From CADEDV01 sp048498035 (GTDB lineage: Bacteria > Bacteroidota > Bacteroidia > Chitinophagales > Chitinophagaceae): 64,000 nucleotides of DNA. The first letter of the stretch is position 1. Each line of letters begins with the position of its first letter. The notes beneath the pieces are model-generated. The model had not been told where the DNA came from and ran no database searches. It worked only from the letters and a program-made list of their open reading frames with translations. Made by a program: the position numbers and the translations under genes. Below, in pieces: positions 1-8,991 of the stretch. The stretch spans positions 1 through 64,000 of the forward strand of contig JBEHYT010000012.1 in the NCBI GenBank assembly GCA_048498035.1, in the 5' to 3' direction.

Positions 1-1245
<1,245 letters not shown>

Positions 1246-1372
1246 TTTTTTTTACCTAGATACACGATCTAACATTTCCCAATATGATCTTATTGAAGCT
1301 GAAGGAGAAAGCATAAAGTAAGAACTCAAGTTCCTACTGGTTCTGCTCTCACACCTCTTCTTCTTACCGACT

Positions 1373-1484
1373 TATGGTGGTTTTGCCGAGGGTGTTCACC
1401 TCTTCCCATCCCGAACAGAGAAGTTAAGCCCCTCATGGCCGATGGTACTGCACAACAATGCGGGAGAGTAGGTAGCTGCCATAT
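1373..1484 (+). rRNA. 5S ribosomal RNA
   Basis: A 112-nt gene beginning TATGGTGG and ending near CTGCCATA, so the two ends can pair as the terminal helix. The conserved internal segment CCCATCCCGAACAGAGAAG sits at about 1408-1426. It follows the 23S gene after a spacer of about 127 bp that contains no tRNA, which is the normal rRNA operon order. The ends are good to within a few bases. Confidence 0.95.
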
Positions 1485-1490
1485 TCTTTA

Positions 1491-1524
1491 AAAAAGCCTT
1501 TCAGATTTTCTGAGAGGTTTTTTT
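1491..1524 (+). terminator. terminator 1 of the rRNA operon
   Basis: AAGCCTTTCAGA and TCTGAGAGGTTT form a 12-bp stem (with G-U pairs) around a TTT loop and run into a string of T. It lies a few bases after the 5S gene and is a textbook intrinsic terminator. Confidence 0.85.
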
Positions 1525-1713
1525 TTTGCTCCTTCGGAGCAAAAAATGAAAAATGAAGGATGAAAAACGAATAGATGATAGATAATAGTTAATAGCTAAT
1601 AGATAATAGATAATGGTTGATAGAGAATAGAGAGGAACTGATGAAAAATGAAGGATGAAAAACGAATGATCAAAGACAGAATTCAATAGCAAATAATACT
1701 TCCATATTCTTAT

Positions 1714-1748
1714 AAGCCCTGGCCCCCGGTCGGGGCTTTTTTTTTGCT
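1714..1748 (+). terminator. terminator 2 in the repeat unit
   Basis: AAGCCC pairs with GGGCTT around a GC-rich loop that can fold further (CCCCGGTCGGGG), followed by about ten T. It is the end of the first repeat unit. Confidence 0.7.
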
Positions 1749-1903
1749 CCGAAGGAGCAAAAAAAATGAAGGATGAAGGATGAAAAACGAATAATTAATA
1801 GATAATGGTTGATAGAGAATAGAGAGGAACTGATGAAAAGTGAGAATGAAAGCGAATGATGAAAGACAGACGTGAATAGCAAATAATACTTCCATATTCT
1901 TAT

Positions 1904-1937
1904 AAGCCCTGGCCCTCCCGGTCGGGGCTTTTTTGTG
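1904..1937 (+). terminator. terminator 3 in the second repeat unit
   Basis: A near copy of the terminator about 190 bp upstream: AAGCCC and GGGCTT around a GC-rich loop, then six T. It is the third possible stop signal behind the rRNA operon. Confidence 0.7.
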
Positions 1938-2428
1938 CAGCTACTGCAGGATACGACAAAAACTGACGGAATAACTACAACCGAGATTCGGTTTGCTAAT
2001 ATGGCGGGACGCAGAATAGAAACTCGTCTTTTTGTTGGATAGTCAGCTTAAGATCCAACCGGCAAATAACGCCGCATTACCCCTACCCGGACGTACCGCT
2101 CGGTACCGACAGGGAATTAAAAAATGAGCCTTTAGTTGTAAATTTAGCAACGACTGAGGACTGACGGTTTTCAACTATCGCTACACCGTTTCCGTTAGCG
2201 GTAGGCATATTTGACACATTCTAATTCACAAAATCATAATAGAATTATTCGGGAAAAAGGAAGCAGAAGGTCAGTCAAGAAACGGCGCTGTGCTAAGGCG
2301 AAAGGAATTTTATATGACCTGGAGTAAACGCAGGGCGGCAAATCTCTCACGAGCCGATGAGACATATTTACTGAGGAAAGAGTCTAACTGACAGTACGCA
2401 CCAAACCATCCACATCAGCACCAACTTT
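1938..2428. other. non-coding stretch without recognisable gene
   Basis: About 490 bp between the repeat array and the acetyltransferase gene. No reading frame of convincing length or composition and no tRNA fold was seen. There is a short palindromic patch near 2090-2110 (GTACCGCTCGGTAC). The stretch probably includes the promoter of the next gene, but no clear TAnnTTTG box was found. Confidence 0.5.
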
Positions 2429-2914
2429 ATGTCACTCAACAACCCCAACATACAGCTCCGACCCACGACCATTTCCGACCTGGATAGGTTGTTTCAATTT
2501 CAGACCGACAAAGAAGGCGGCTACCTGGCGGCATTTATGCCAAAAGATCCCACAGACAAAACCGCCTATCTGACCAAATACACCAAGCTGTTAAGCGACC
2601 CGTCGGTAAACAACCAGACAATTTCGGTTGACAACGTTATAGTCGGAAGTATTGCGAAATTTGTAATGGAGGGCGATGCTGAAATCACCTATTGGTTAGA
2701 CAGGCAATTTTGGGGACAAGGTATTGCGACAAAAGCGCTGAAGGCCTTTCTGGACATTGAGCCCGCCAGACCACTCTTTGGCAGGGTTGCATTTGATAAT
2801 GTTGGATCGCAACGAGTACTGGAAAAATGTGGGTTTATCAAGATCGGATCGGACCGGGGTTTTGCGAATGCCCGGCAAATGGAAATTGAGGAGTTTATTT
2901 ATGAGCTCTCCTGA
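2429..2914 (+). CDS. GNAT family N-acetyltransferase
   Basis: A 161-residue protein of the GNAT acetyltransferase fold (RimJ/RimL-like, Acetyltransf_3 type), which moves an acetyl group from acetyl-CoA to an amine. The N-terminus IQLRPTTISDLDRLFQFQTD is the usual first strand and helix. The acetyl-CoA pyrophosphate loop is seen as FWGQGIATKAL near residues 93-104 (Q/R-x-x-G-x-G/A pattern), and the C-terminal NVGSQRVLEKCGFIKIG near 123-139 is the typical N-x-x-S-x-x-x-x-E-x-x-G-F signature. The substrate cannot be told. It stands alone between non-coding DNA and the NERD gene. The ATG start agrees with the family N-terminus. Confidence 0.88.
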   Translation: MSLNNPNIQLRPTTISDLDRLFQFQTDKEGGYLAAFMPKDPTDKTAYLTKYTKLLSDPSVNNQTISVDNVIVGSIAKFVMEGDAEITYWLDRQFWGQGIATKALKAFLDIEPARPLFGRVAFDNVGSQRVLEKCGFIKIGSDRGFANARQMEIEEFIYELS

Positions 2915-3109
2915 CGTTTACACGAGATGTTGCAAAAAAAAGGCGCGGGATGGAATAGAACGCGGCCTAAGCTCGCTACACCATTCATTGTTTAATTTCT
3001 CAGTAATATTGAGCCAGCTAAGCAATCAAAACAAAGCTTACCCAAAAATTATTAGCTGGAAGAAAAATGGCCTGAGATCAATAAGCAACCGTCAAAATCC
3101 TTATAAAAA

Positions 3110-4186
3110 ATGTGCAAAGTTCATAACGCTGTCGGTTGCTTAACAACAATAAAAAACCATCTGAAGCGACACCACATAAGCGGCTTCAATTCTTTAAACG
3201 AGCTAATTTCCTTTAAAAAGAATTATTCAACCTTAAGGCAGGAAATTGTTGTTGACCACACCAAACGGATAGAAGAAGAAAAGGGTAGGCTGGCAACTGA
3301 AATTTCACAATTGGAAGATACCATTAAATTGGAAAGAGCTCATTTTGAAGTCAGTTTTGGCCGCGAGATTGAAAATGCAAGGGAAAAACTAATCAGTTTA
3401 ACTTCTTCATCCGGATTGAATTTTATTAAACGAGTTATGACCTATACAAGACGTCGGATTTGTAAGAAGAACCTGCAGACCCTGGAGTCCAACTTTGATC
3501 ATAATGTGAATCATGCAATCAGTGAATTAGTCGGTCAGCATCAGTACAAGGTTAACCGATACAACTATATTACGTTGAATTTTAGCGATGCTGTAAATGA
3601 AAGCTGCCGGGATTCGATAAAGGAGCTGGAATATAAGCAGCGAGTAATTGATGAGATAAATAACTCAATCTATGGGGCGTTGGGCGAACATAAAGTTGTG
3701 AAGGAACTGGAGAATTTGACCGACGAGCATGTTCTCATAAATGACTTCACACTTAACTTTCGGCCAGCAATTTATAACCGACAGGAAAATGACCGTATAA
3801 AGTCAATTCAAATAGACCATTTGCTAGTTACACCTGCCGGTCTTTTTATTATTGAGACAAAAAATTGGAGTGAAAAATCGTTGGCTAGTTGGGACTTGCG
3901 CTCGCCGGTTCAACAGGTGAAGCGGACAAACTTCGCGCTTTTTAAGATCCTAACCGACCATATTTCAAGTGGCAGATTAAGACTTCCGCATCATCATTGG
4001 GGAGATAGAAGAATACCGATAAGAAATTTAATCGTGCTGACCAATTCAAAACCAAACGATGAGTTTCAATATGTAAAAGTTTTGTCACTAAATGAACTTT
4101 TGAACTATATCCAGTATTTTAAGCCGATATTCTCGAATGCGGAAACGCAAACTATTTCAAATCACCTGTTGAATTTGCAAGGCTAA
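3110..4186 (+). CDS. NERD (nuclease-related) domain protein with N-terminal coiled coil
   Basis: A 358-residue protein. The C-terminal half carries a NERD domain, a PD-(D/E)XK nuclease relative: GALGEHKVVKEL at about 189-200, then QIDHLLVTP with Asp near 236 and FIIETKNW with the E-x-K pair near 249-251, matching the catalytic D...ExK arrangement. Residues 45-185 are rich in Lys/Glu heptads (EEEKGRLATEISQLEDTI) and probably form coiled coils. The N-terminal 24 residues hold C-x6-C and H-x3-H spacing that could be a small zinc-binding site, but this is weak. The gene is noticeably AT-rich compared with its neighbours, which may point to horizontal transfer. NERD proteins occur in phage-defence and plasmid contexts, but no partner gene is present, so no function is assigned. 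Confidence 0.82.
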   Translation: MCKVHNAVGCLTTIKNHLKRHHISGFNSLNELISFKKNYSTLRQEIVVDHTKRIEEEKGRLATEISQLEDTIKLERAHFEVSFGREIENAREKLISLTSSSGLNFIKRVMTYTRRRICKKNLQTLESNFDHNVNHAISELVGQHQYKVNRYNYITLNFSDAVNESCRDSIKELEYKQRVIDEINNSIYGALGEHKVVKELENLTDEHVLINDFTLNFRPAIYNRQENDRIKSIQIDHLLVTPAGLFIIETKNWSEKSLASWDLRSPVQQVKRTNFALFKILTDHISSGRLRLPHHHWGDRRIPIRNLIVLTNSKPNDEFQYVKVLSLNELLNYIQYFKPIFSNAETQTISNHLLNLQG

Positions 4187-5042
4187 ATTTTTTGATCGTG
4201 CAATGGCAAGACCAGCGCTCCTCGATGCAACAAGAAGGTCGATTTTTGGCTGTCCGGTAACGTTTTATCCGGGCTTTGGGGACCGTCAAATCAATAAGGG
4301 TTTATTGAGCTATTTTTTGTAACGCGAAGGGCGCAAGGGTTTCGCAAGGGTCGCAAGAGAAAGTCCTTTCTCCGCAATTCGTTCTCATTATTAGAAAGCA
4401 CTGACTACCTGAGCTGTCCTGTAAAAGTCTCCCTTACTATCGGCGATTTGTAGGTTATTGAATTGTATTTTAACCTACCAGTTGCGGCGGAGGCGCCTTC
4501 TTTTTGTGCGGTTCCGCGCAGCGGAATGGCGAACCAGTTGACAACTAACAGATAAAAATGAATAATTAAAAATGATTGGATAATCCCAGGCATTCGTTTA
4601 CAGATCTAATACCAGCAATGGAAAAATGATTTTTGCTACCTGATTGGTTCTTACCGAATTATTGAATCGCCGAATTAGCGAATTATTTTTCGGCCGTGGA
4701 GGCAAAAAAGCCGCAGGCAACGCTAATATTCCTTTTCGTACGATATGCTAAAGTTTCCCCGGACACTAGTGATTATCGAATCACCGAATTAATTTTCACA
4801 TTAGCACATTTTCCTATTTGCCCTCCATTACCGAATCGCCGAATTATCGAATCACCGAATTGATTTTCACATTAGCCCATTTTCACATTTCCACATTCTT
4901 TTATTCCCTGGCTTAGCCCAGGCAAAAACCCGTTTTAAAATGGGCGACTACTTTTTAAATTCCGTTAAAAAACGGGTGCGCCAGCCCGGCACCTGACCTT
5001 ACCTTTACAACGTTCTTTTTTTTCCGACCCTAACTAAACTGT
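4187..5042. other. repeat-rich intergenic region
   Basis: No gene is seen in these ~850 bp. They hold the left inverted-repeat arm (listed separately) and a GCGAAGGGCGCAAGGGTTTC patch at 4323-4342 whose reverse complement resembles 6106-6136. The stretch 4770-4900 is made of short iterated units (ATCGAATCACCGAATT, TTTTCACATTAGC). Such decaying short-unit repeats are common between genes in Chitinophagaceae; their function is unknown. Confidence 0.6.
4460..4723 (+). repeat. left arm of a ~263-bp inverted repeat
   Basis: This segment is the reverse complement of 8051-8313. Aligning by eye gives one single-base length difference near the outer end (TTTT against TTT), three substitutions in the innermost ~20 bp, and an uninterrupted identical core of about 230 bp. 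Weaker similarity continues inward at 4741-4766 against 8008-8032 (TATGCTAAA...CCCCGGACA). The arms enclose about 3.3 kb with three genes. No transposase or recombinase is encoded between the arms. Confidence 0.93.
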
Positions 5043-5282
5043 ATGATCGCTTATTTGTGTATGCTACCTTATACCAGCAAAAGTGGAAAAGAATCCGGCG
5101 CTACCGGCTTTGAACTGGGCGACAATTTTATCGTAGTTCGGTTTCATACCGGCCTCTATAAATACTCCTATAGCAGTTGCGGCCGGGATACCACAGAAAC
5201 GCTCAAACGCCTGGCAAGGCAGGGCCAGGGACTTAGCACCTGGATTTCCCGGAATCAGCCTGACTACGAATGGCGCCATTAG
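5043..5282 (+). CDS. small KTSC-like hypothetical protein
   Basis: A 79-residue protein. Its centre, IVVRFHTGLYKYSYSSCGRD (about 30-49), followed by LKRLARQGQGLSTWISRN, resembles the KTSC domain. That is a small beta-rich domain where a strand with Y-x-Y is followed by a helix and a short loop before a final Asn. Members are often linked to RNA or nucleic-acid functions, but none is firmly established here. There is no signal peptide. It lies within the segment bounded by the inverted repeat. The assignment is by pattern only and could be wrong. Confidence 0.6.
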   Translation: MIAYLCMLPYTSKSGKESGATGFELGDNFIVVRFHTGLYKYSYSSCGRDTTETLKRLARQGQGLSTWISRNQPDYEWRH

Positions 5283-5500
5283 GCCTGTTTTTGGCTGATA
5301 AATAGCGCGGGTCCACAATGCCTCCCTGGGCCATTTTAAGCCCCTACAGGCCTGTAAAAGCGTACAATAGGATACTTGTGCGGCCTGTCCAATACCCGTT
5401 ACAGCCCAAAGAAGTCCCATAGCGGTCATATGATCTTTTTGCCGCGCCTGCTGCCATAACCCACCGCAGCATTGTATTTTAGCGCCGCGAAAACAAACCA

Positions 5501-6013
5501 ATGCAGCCCTTTTCCACCACATGCCATATTTCCCAGGGTCAATTCCGAACCGCCCTGCTAAAAAAACTGTACAGCAAACCGCCCGTTGTGATATTTTCAA
5601 TAGCAGGACTGCTCTGCGTTATCATAGCCTTACTGGGTCTATTTGGAGCAGCAGTGCCTTACCAGGGAAATAATATCGCGACACTTGTAGTAGGTTTCGT
5701 AATTATCGCCTACGTACCCATGCAATTAATCCGGGGTATGCGGAAATTTATGCGCAGCGGCGCAGCAAACACATCCATTACCTACACCTTCCGTGAAAAA
5801 AACATTGTGGTGCAAGGAGCCGGTACGGCGAAAGAAATACCCTGGAATAAGATCATCACCATACAGGATGCCGGTTCCCTCCTGATCCTGGGCGATGCAG
5901 ATAAACAGGTGTTCTACCTGGATCAATCCAGCCTCTTGCCGGATCAGCGGCAATTTGTACTCAGCAGCCTCACCAGCGGACAAATGGCGCGATTGTTTCG
6001 GAAAGCGGTGTAA
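5501..6013 (+). CDS. YcxB-like membrane protein
   Basis: A 170-residue protein with two closely spaced hydrophobic segments (about 28-48 and 58-76) after an N-terminal stretch. A soluble C-terminal domain follows, containing YTFREKNIVVQGAGTAKEIP and WNKIITIQDAGSLLILGDAD, then ending in a short helix. This order, two membrane helices followed by a beta domain with W-x-x-I, is that of the YcxB-like family, whose role is unknown. It sits 218 bp after the KTSC-like gene on the same strand. Confidence 0.75.
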   Translation: MQPFSTTCHISQGQFRTALLKKLYSKPPVVIFSIAGLLCVIIALLGLFGAAVPYQGNNIATLVVGFVIIAYVPMQLIRGMRKFMRSGAANTSITYTFREKNIVVQGAGTAKEIPWNKIITIQDAGSLLILGDADKQVFYLDQSSLLPDQRQFVLSSLTSGQMARLFRKAV

Positions 6014-6037
6014 GGAGAATTAATTCGATATTTCGGT

Positions 6038-6165
6038 GATTCGTCAATTCGATAATGCCGTCACCTCATATTCGCCTTCTTCAATTATTGAATTGCTTAC
6101 TGCGGGCTTTGCGAAACCCTGGCGCCTTTGCGTTACCAAAAGAAATTCTTCATAAATGCGGTATC
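6038..6165. repeat. direct repeat B, copy 1
   Basis: Begins GATTCGTCAATTCGATAATG and ends near GCGGTATCGC. It matches 6383-6497 at most positions but carries about 19 extra bases (around GGCTTTGCGAAACCCTGGC). Both copies lie between the YcxB-like and antiporter genes. Confidence 0.85.
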
Positions 6166-6268
6166 GCCAGGAACGCCAGGAACCGCAGAGAACGCGACGT
6201 GGGCAACCGCTTTATTCATCACTAATGCCCGGATAAAATTTTATCGGATAGCAGAAATAAAGCTTCTC

Positions 6269-6384
6269 ATTGAATAAGAGGGCTTGTTTTTAATTTGGAC
6301 AAAGTGCGCGTCAAATAAGGGTTGATGTTCAGGTTAGTGAACAGACGCCAAATTTGGATTTTTAATTTCCCTGGGCAACAATGA
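6269..6384. repeat. direct repeat C, copy 1
   Basis: About 115 bp resembling 8374-8491 at roughly three of four positions by eye. Shared pieces are TCAAATAAG, GATNTTCAGGTTA, AACAGA, CAAATTTGGA and TTAATTTCC. A third partial copy of its end is seen at 6537-6573. Confidence 0.7.
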
Positions 6385-6497
6385 TTCGTCAATTCGATAA
6401 TGCCGTCACCTCTTATTCACCTTCTTCAATTATTGAATTATTTACTGCGCCTTTGCGTTACAAAAAAGAAGTTCTTCATAAATGCGGTATCGCAAGG
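6383..6497. repeat. direct repeat B, copy 2
   Basis: Second copy of the element at 6038-6165, starting with the same GATTCGTCAATTCGATAATG and including the shared TTCTTCATAAATGCGGTATC near its end. Confidence 0.85.
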
Positions 6498-6750
6498 GCG
6501 CGAAGAACCGCTATGGACGCTACGTGTAAACAGGAGCAAAATTTGGATTTTGATTTCCGGGACAACATGGATTGCCTGGCAAACTGTAAACCATTAACTG
6601 TTGTCTTATTTATTAACTGTTAGTTAAATTTTTTCTCTCTTCGTCTTCCATTTTTAATTTTTACCTGTTAGCTGTCAACTATTATCTTTTATCTATCAAC
6701 TGTTATCTATTAACTATCCTAAATTCTTATCTTTAAGGGATTAGCACACT
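6498..6750. other. low-complexity leader region of the antiporter gene
   Basis: A gene-free stretch with iterated pieces of the type TATTAACTGTTA, GTCAACTATTATC and TATCAACTGTTATC between about 6590 and 6720. A TATCTTTA box at about 6728-6735 is one base off the Bacteroidota -7 consensus and could be the promoter of the antiporter gene that starts 16 bp further on. No coding potential was seen. Confidence 0.5.
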
Positions 6751-7968
6751 ATGACTACTCCCGTAATTGTAACGCTCTGTATTCTTTTGCTCCTGGCTTA
6801 TGTATTTGATATATCATCAGCCAAAACCCGTGTGCCATCCGTTATCCTGTTGCTGTTTTTAGGATGGCTGGTTCGGCAGGGCGCCGATTTTTTTGATGCT
6901 ACCATCCCGGATCTCGGTCCGTTACTGCCTATGCTCGGCACCATCGGGTTGATCCTGATTGTACTGGAAGGTTCGCTGGAACTGGAACTTAACCGGTCCA
7001 AATTTGGTCTTGTTGGCAAAACAACCATCATCGCCATTCTTCCCATCCTGCTGCTTAGTTTCGGCGTTGCATTCGCATTGCAATATTTTGAACAGGTGCC
7101 GCTGAAGATAGGTCTGGCCAATGCCATCCCGTTGTCTATTATCAGCAGCGCGATTGCCATCCCCACCGTTCGCAGCCTTCCGCAACGCGAACGTGAATTT
7201 GTGACGTATGAAAGCAGTTTGTCGGACATATTTGGCGTAATATTTTTCAACTTCATTGTACTCAATTCAACGATCGGCACCGGCTCCATCAGTAAATTTT
7301 TACTGGAGATGCTGCTGCTGCTCGTTATTACCTTTGTCTTTACTGCAGCGCTTGCGCTTTTGCTGAGCCGGATCCGCCATCATGTGAAGTTTGTACCCAT
7401 TATGCTGATGCTGATCCTGATCTATGTGATCGCCAAACATTACCACCTGCCCGCGCTGCTGTTTATATTGCTATTTGGTTTGTTTATGGGCAACCTGGAT
7501 GAACTAAAAGGTAACCGCTTTATTCAGAAGCTAAAGCCGGAGTTGCTGGATAAGGAAGTACACCGGTTCAGGGAGCTGACCCGGGAAATCGTATTTCTGA
7601 TCCGGTCGCTTTTTTTCCTGCTATTCGGCTACCTGATTGAAACCCATGAAGTGCTTAATCCTTCCACGCTGGTATGGGCTATTGGCATTGTTATCGGCAT
7701 CCTGTTGATAAGGTATATCTTCTTAAAAATTCTAGGTCTTCCCGGCACACCACTATTATATATCGCACCCCGCGGTCTTATTACCATTCTGCTGTTTTTA
7801 AGTATTCCGGCCACCCAGGCCATTCCGTTGTTCAACCGGTCACTGGTGTTACAGGTAATCATTATCATGGCATTTGTGATGATGATCGGGATGATCAAGC
7901 AAAAGCCAGATACTCCGGAAGAAGAGATCCCCGAATCCCCCGACCTGGATGTTATCCAGGAGATATGA
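6751..7968 (+). CDS. cation/proton antiporter, Na_H_Exchanger family
   Basis: A 405-residue polytopic inner-membrane protein with about 11-12 hydrophobic segments from residue 4 to 385. It starts in the membrane (VIVTLCILLLLAYVFDISSA), then RVPSVILLLFLGWLVRQG, which is the first-helix pattern of CPA1/CPA2 exchangers. NAIPLSIISSAIAIPTVRSL near 125-144 corresponds to the discontinuous-helix core. It should exchange Na+ or K+ for H+ for pH or ion homeostasis; the ion cannot be told. The classical paired Asp motif is not obvious, so transport chemistry may differ. There is no C-terminal RCK/TrkA domain, only a short acidic tail. It is the largest gene between the inverted repeat arms. Confidence 0.85.
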   Translation: MTTPVIVTLCILLLLAYVFDISSAKTRVPSVILLLFLGWLVRQGADFFDATIPDLGPLLPMLGTIGLILIVLEGSLELELNRSKFGLVGKTTIIAILPILLLSFGVAFALQYFEQVPLKIGLANAIPLSIISSAIAIPTVRSLPQREREFVTYESSLSDIFGVIFFNFIVLNSTIGTGSISKFLLEMLLLLVITFVFTAALALLLSRIRHHVKFVPIMLMLILIYVIAKHYHLPALLFILLFGLFMGNLDELKGNRFIQKLKPELLDKEVHRFRELTREIVFLIRSLFFLLFGYLIETHEVLNPSTLVWAIGIVIGILLIRYIFLKILGLPGTPLLYIAPRGLITILLFLSIPATQAIPLFNRSLVLQVIIIMAFVMMIGMIKQKPDTPEEEIPESPDLDVIQEI

Positions 7969-8050
7969 GTTAAGCACATTCTCATTAATGGATAAAATTG
8001 TCATTGTTGTCCGGGGAAAATTTTAGCATACCCTATCAAGTTGAGCTTTT

Positions 8051-8313
8051 GCATTGCATGCGGCTTTCTTGCCTCCACGGCCGAAAAATAATTCGCTAAT
8101 TCGGCGATTCAATAATTCGGTAAGAACCAATCAGGTAGCAAAAATCATTTTTCCATTGCTGGTATTAGATCTGTAAACGAATGCCTGGGATTATCCAATC
8201 ATTTTTAATTATTCATTTTTATCTGTTAGTTGTCAACTGGTTCGCCATTCCGCTGCGCGGAACCGCACAAAAAGAAGGCGCCTCCGCCGCAACTGGTAGG
8301 TTAAATACAATTC
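8051..8313 (-). repeat. right arm of the ~263-bp inverted repeat
   Basis: Reverse complement of 4460-4723 with about 230 bp of unbroken identity. An ATG-started frame can be read through part of both arms, but the one-base length difference gives the two copies different ends, so it is unlikely to be a gene. Confidence 0.93.
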
Positions 8314-8373
8314 TACGACGCGCTATTTGATGATATCAAGGGAAACTTTTACCGCACAGCCGAAATGACCATT

Positions 8374-8491
8374 GATTTTGAATAGGAACCTGCTTTTAAA
8401 TTGCATAAAGTGAAAATCAAATAAGCATTGATATTCAGGTTAATTAACAGATGTCAAATTTGGACTCTTAATTTCCCCGGACAATAATGAT
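8374..8491. repeat. direct repeat C, copy 2
   Basis: Second copy of the ~115-bp element at 6269-6384. It lies just outside the right inverted-repeat arm, so the repeat families of this region are interleaved. Confidence 0.7.
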
Positions 8492-8543
8492 AAAATTGTA
8501 CCTTCAGTATCATCGGCTGTGAATAATTACAGCTGCCAAAACC

Positions 8544-8879
8544 ATGAACCATTCTCTTCTCATTACAACCAGCACCAGCCTGGAAGGCTACCGGGTTGTT
8601 CAGCAATTAGGTCTCGTGCGTGGCATTACCGTCCGGTCGCGTAGCCTGCTCGGCAATATGGCCGGCGGATTTATGACGCTCTTCGGCGGCCGCAGCACTA
8701 TTTACACAGAACTCTGTGAAAGAACCCGGGAAGAAGCGCTGCAGTTAATGATGCAACACGCCCGTGAAATGGGCGCCAACGCCATCATCAATATGCGCTA
8801 TGACGCTAACGAAGTGATGGGCGGCGTTACCGAAGTACTGGCTTATGGAACCGCAGTGTATGTAGAACAGCAGCAATAA
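8544..8879 (+). CDS. YbjQ/UPF0145 family protein
   Basis: A 111-residue soluble protein. The N-terminal TTSTSLEGYRVVQQLGLVRG and the later MGANAIINMRYD (about 75-87) and AYGTAVYV ending are hallmarks of the YbjQ family (Pfam PF01906). Members form pentamers of dodecin-like fold and are annotated as putative heavy-metal binding; no function is proven. Full family length. It stands alone; the alpha/beta-hydrolase gene begins 112 bp downstream. Confidence 0.93.
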   Translation: MNHSLLITTSTSLEGYRVVQQLGLVRGITVRSRSLLGNMAGGFMTLFGGRSTIYTELCERTREEALQLMMQHAREMGANAIINMRYDANEVMGGVTEVLAYGTAVYVEQQQ

Positions 8880-8991
8880 TCGATGCCCTCAACCGCCCGT
8901 CTTGACCCCAAAACATCCGGACTTGCTTTTCGGCAGGCATTGTTGTAGATTTCAGTAGAGATATCATTCTCCATATACCAAAACTACCACC

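Larger units (their letters stand above)
1517..1937. repeat. two tandem ~200-bp repeat units carrying terminators
   Basis: Two units follow each other, about 1517-1735 and 1736-1937. Each begins with a T-run and a GCTCC/GGAGC mini-hairpin. Next come low-complexity ATGAAAAATGAAGGATGAA-type runs and a shared core, GATAATGGTTGATAGAGAAT (from 1609 and 1801). Each ends with ACTTCCATATTCTTATAAGC leading into a GC-rich terminator. The element CCATATTCTT just before each terminator is also the 3' tail of the 5S gene, so the units may be decayed tandem copies of the rRNA operon end. That origin is inference; the repeat itself is directly visible. Confidence 0.8.
7969..8543. other. repeat-rich intergenic region
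   Basis: Holds the right inverted-repeat arm and the second copy of repeat C (both listed separately), plus a TGTCCGGGGAAAATTTTAGC patch at 8008-8027. No gene was seen. Confidence 0.6.

Noticed and set aside
1246..1372. tRNA gene between 23S and 5S
   Set aside because: No cloverleaf or GTTCGA-type T-loop was seen in the 127-bp spacer.
1501..1895. Three minus-strand frames rich in Phe, Ser, Leu and Ile
   Set aside because: They are translations of the low-complexity tandem repeats and terminators behind the rRNA operon.
2757..3143. 128-residue plus-strand frame between the acetyltransferase and NERD genes
   Set aside because: It overlaps the acetyltransferase in another frame and has a random composition; the NERD gene explains the end.
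4405..4593. 62-residue minus-strand frame in the left inverted-repeat arm
   Set aside because: The right arm copy has a one-base difference that changes its end, the composition is that of intergenic repeats, and there is no family similarity.
5064..5600. 178-residue minus-strand frame
   Set aside because: It is antisense to the KTSC-like gene and the start of the YcxB-like gene, and its composition is not protein-like.
6381..6623. Two plus-strand frames in repeat B copy 2
   Set aside because: They are translations of the repeat, unlike in the other copy, and without any family resemblance.
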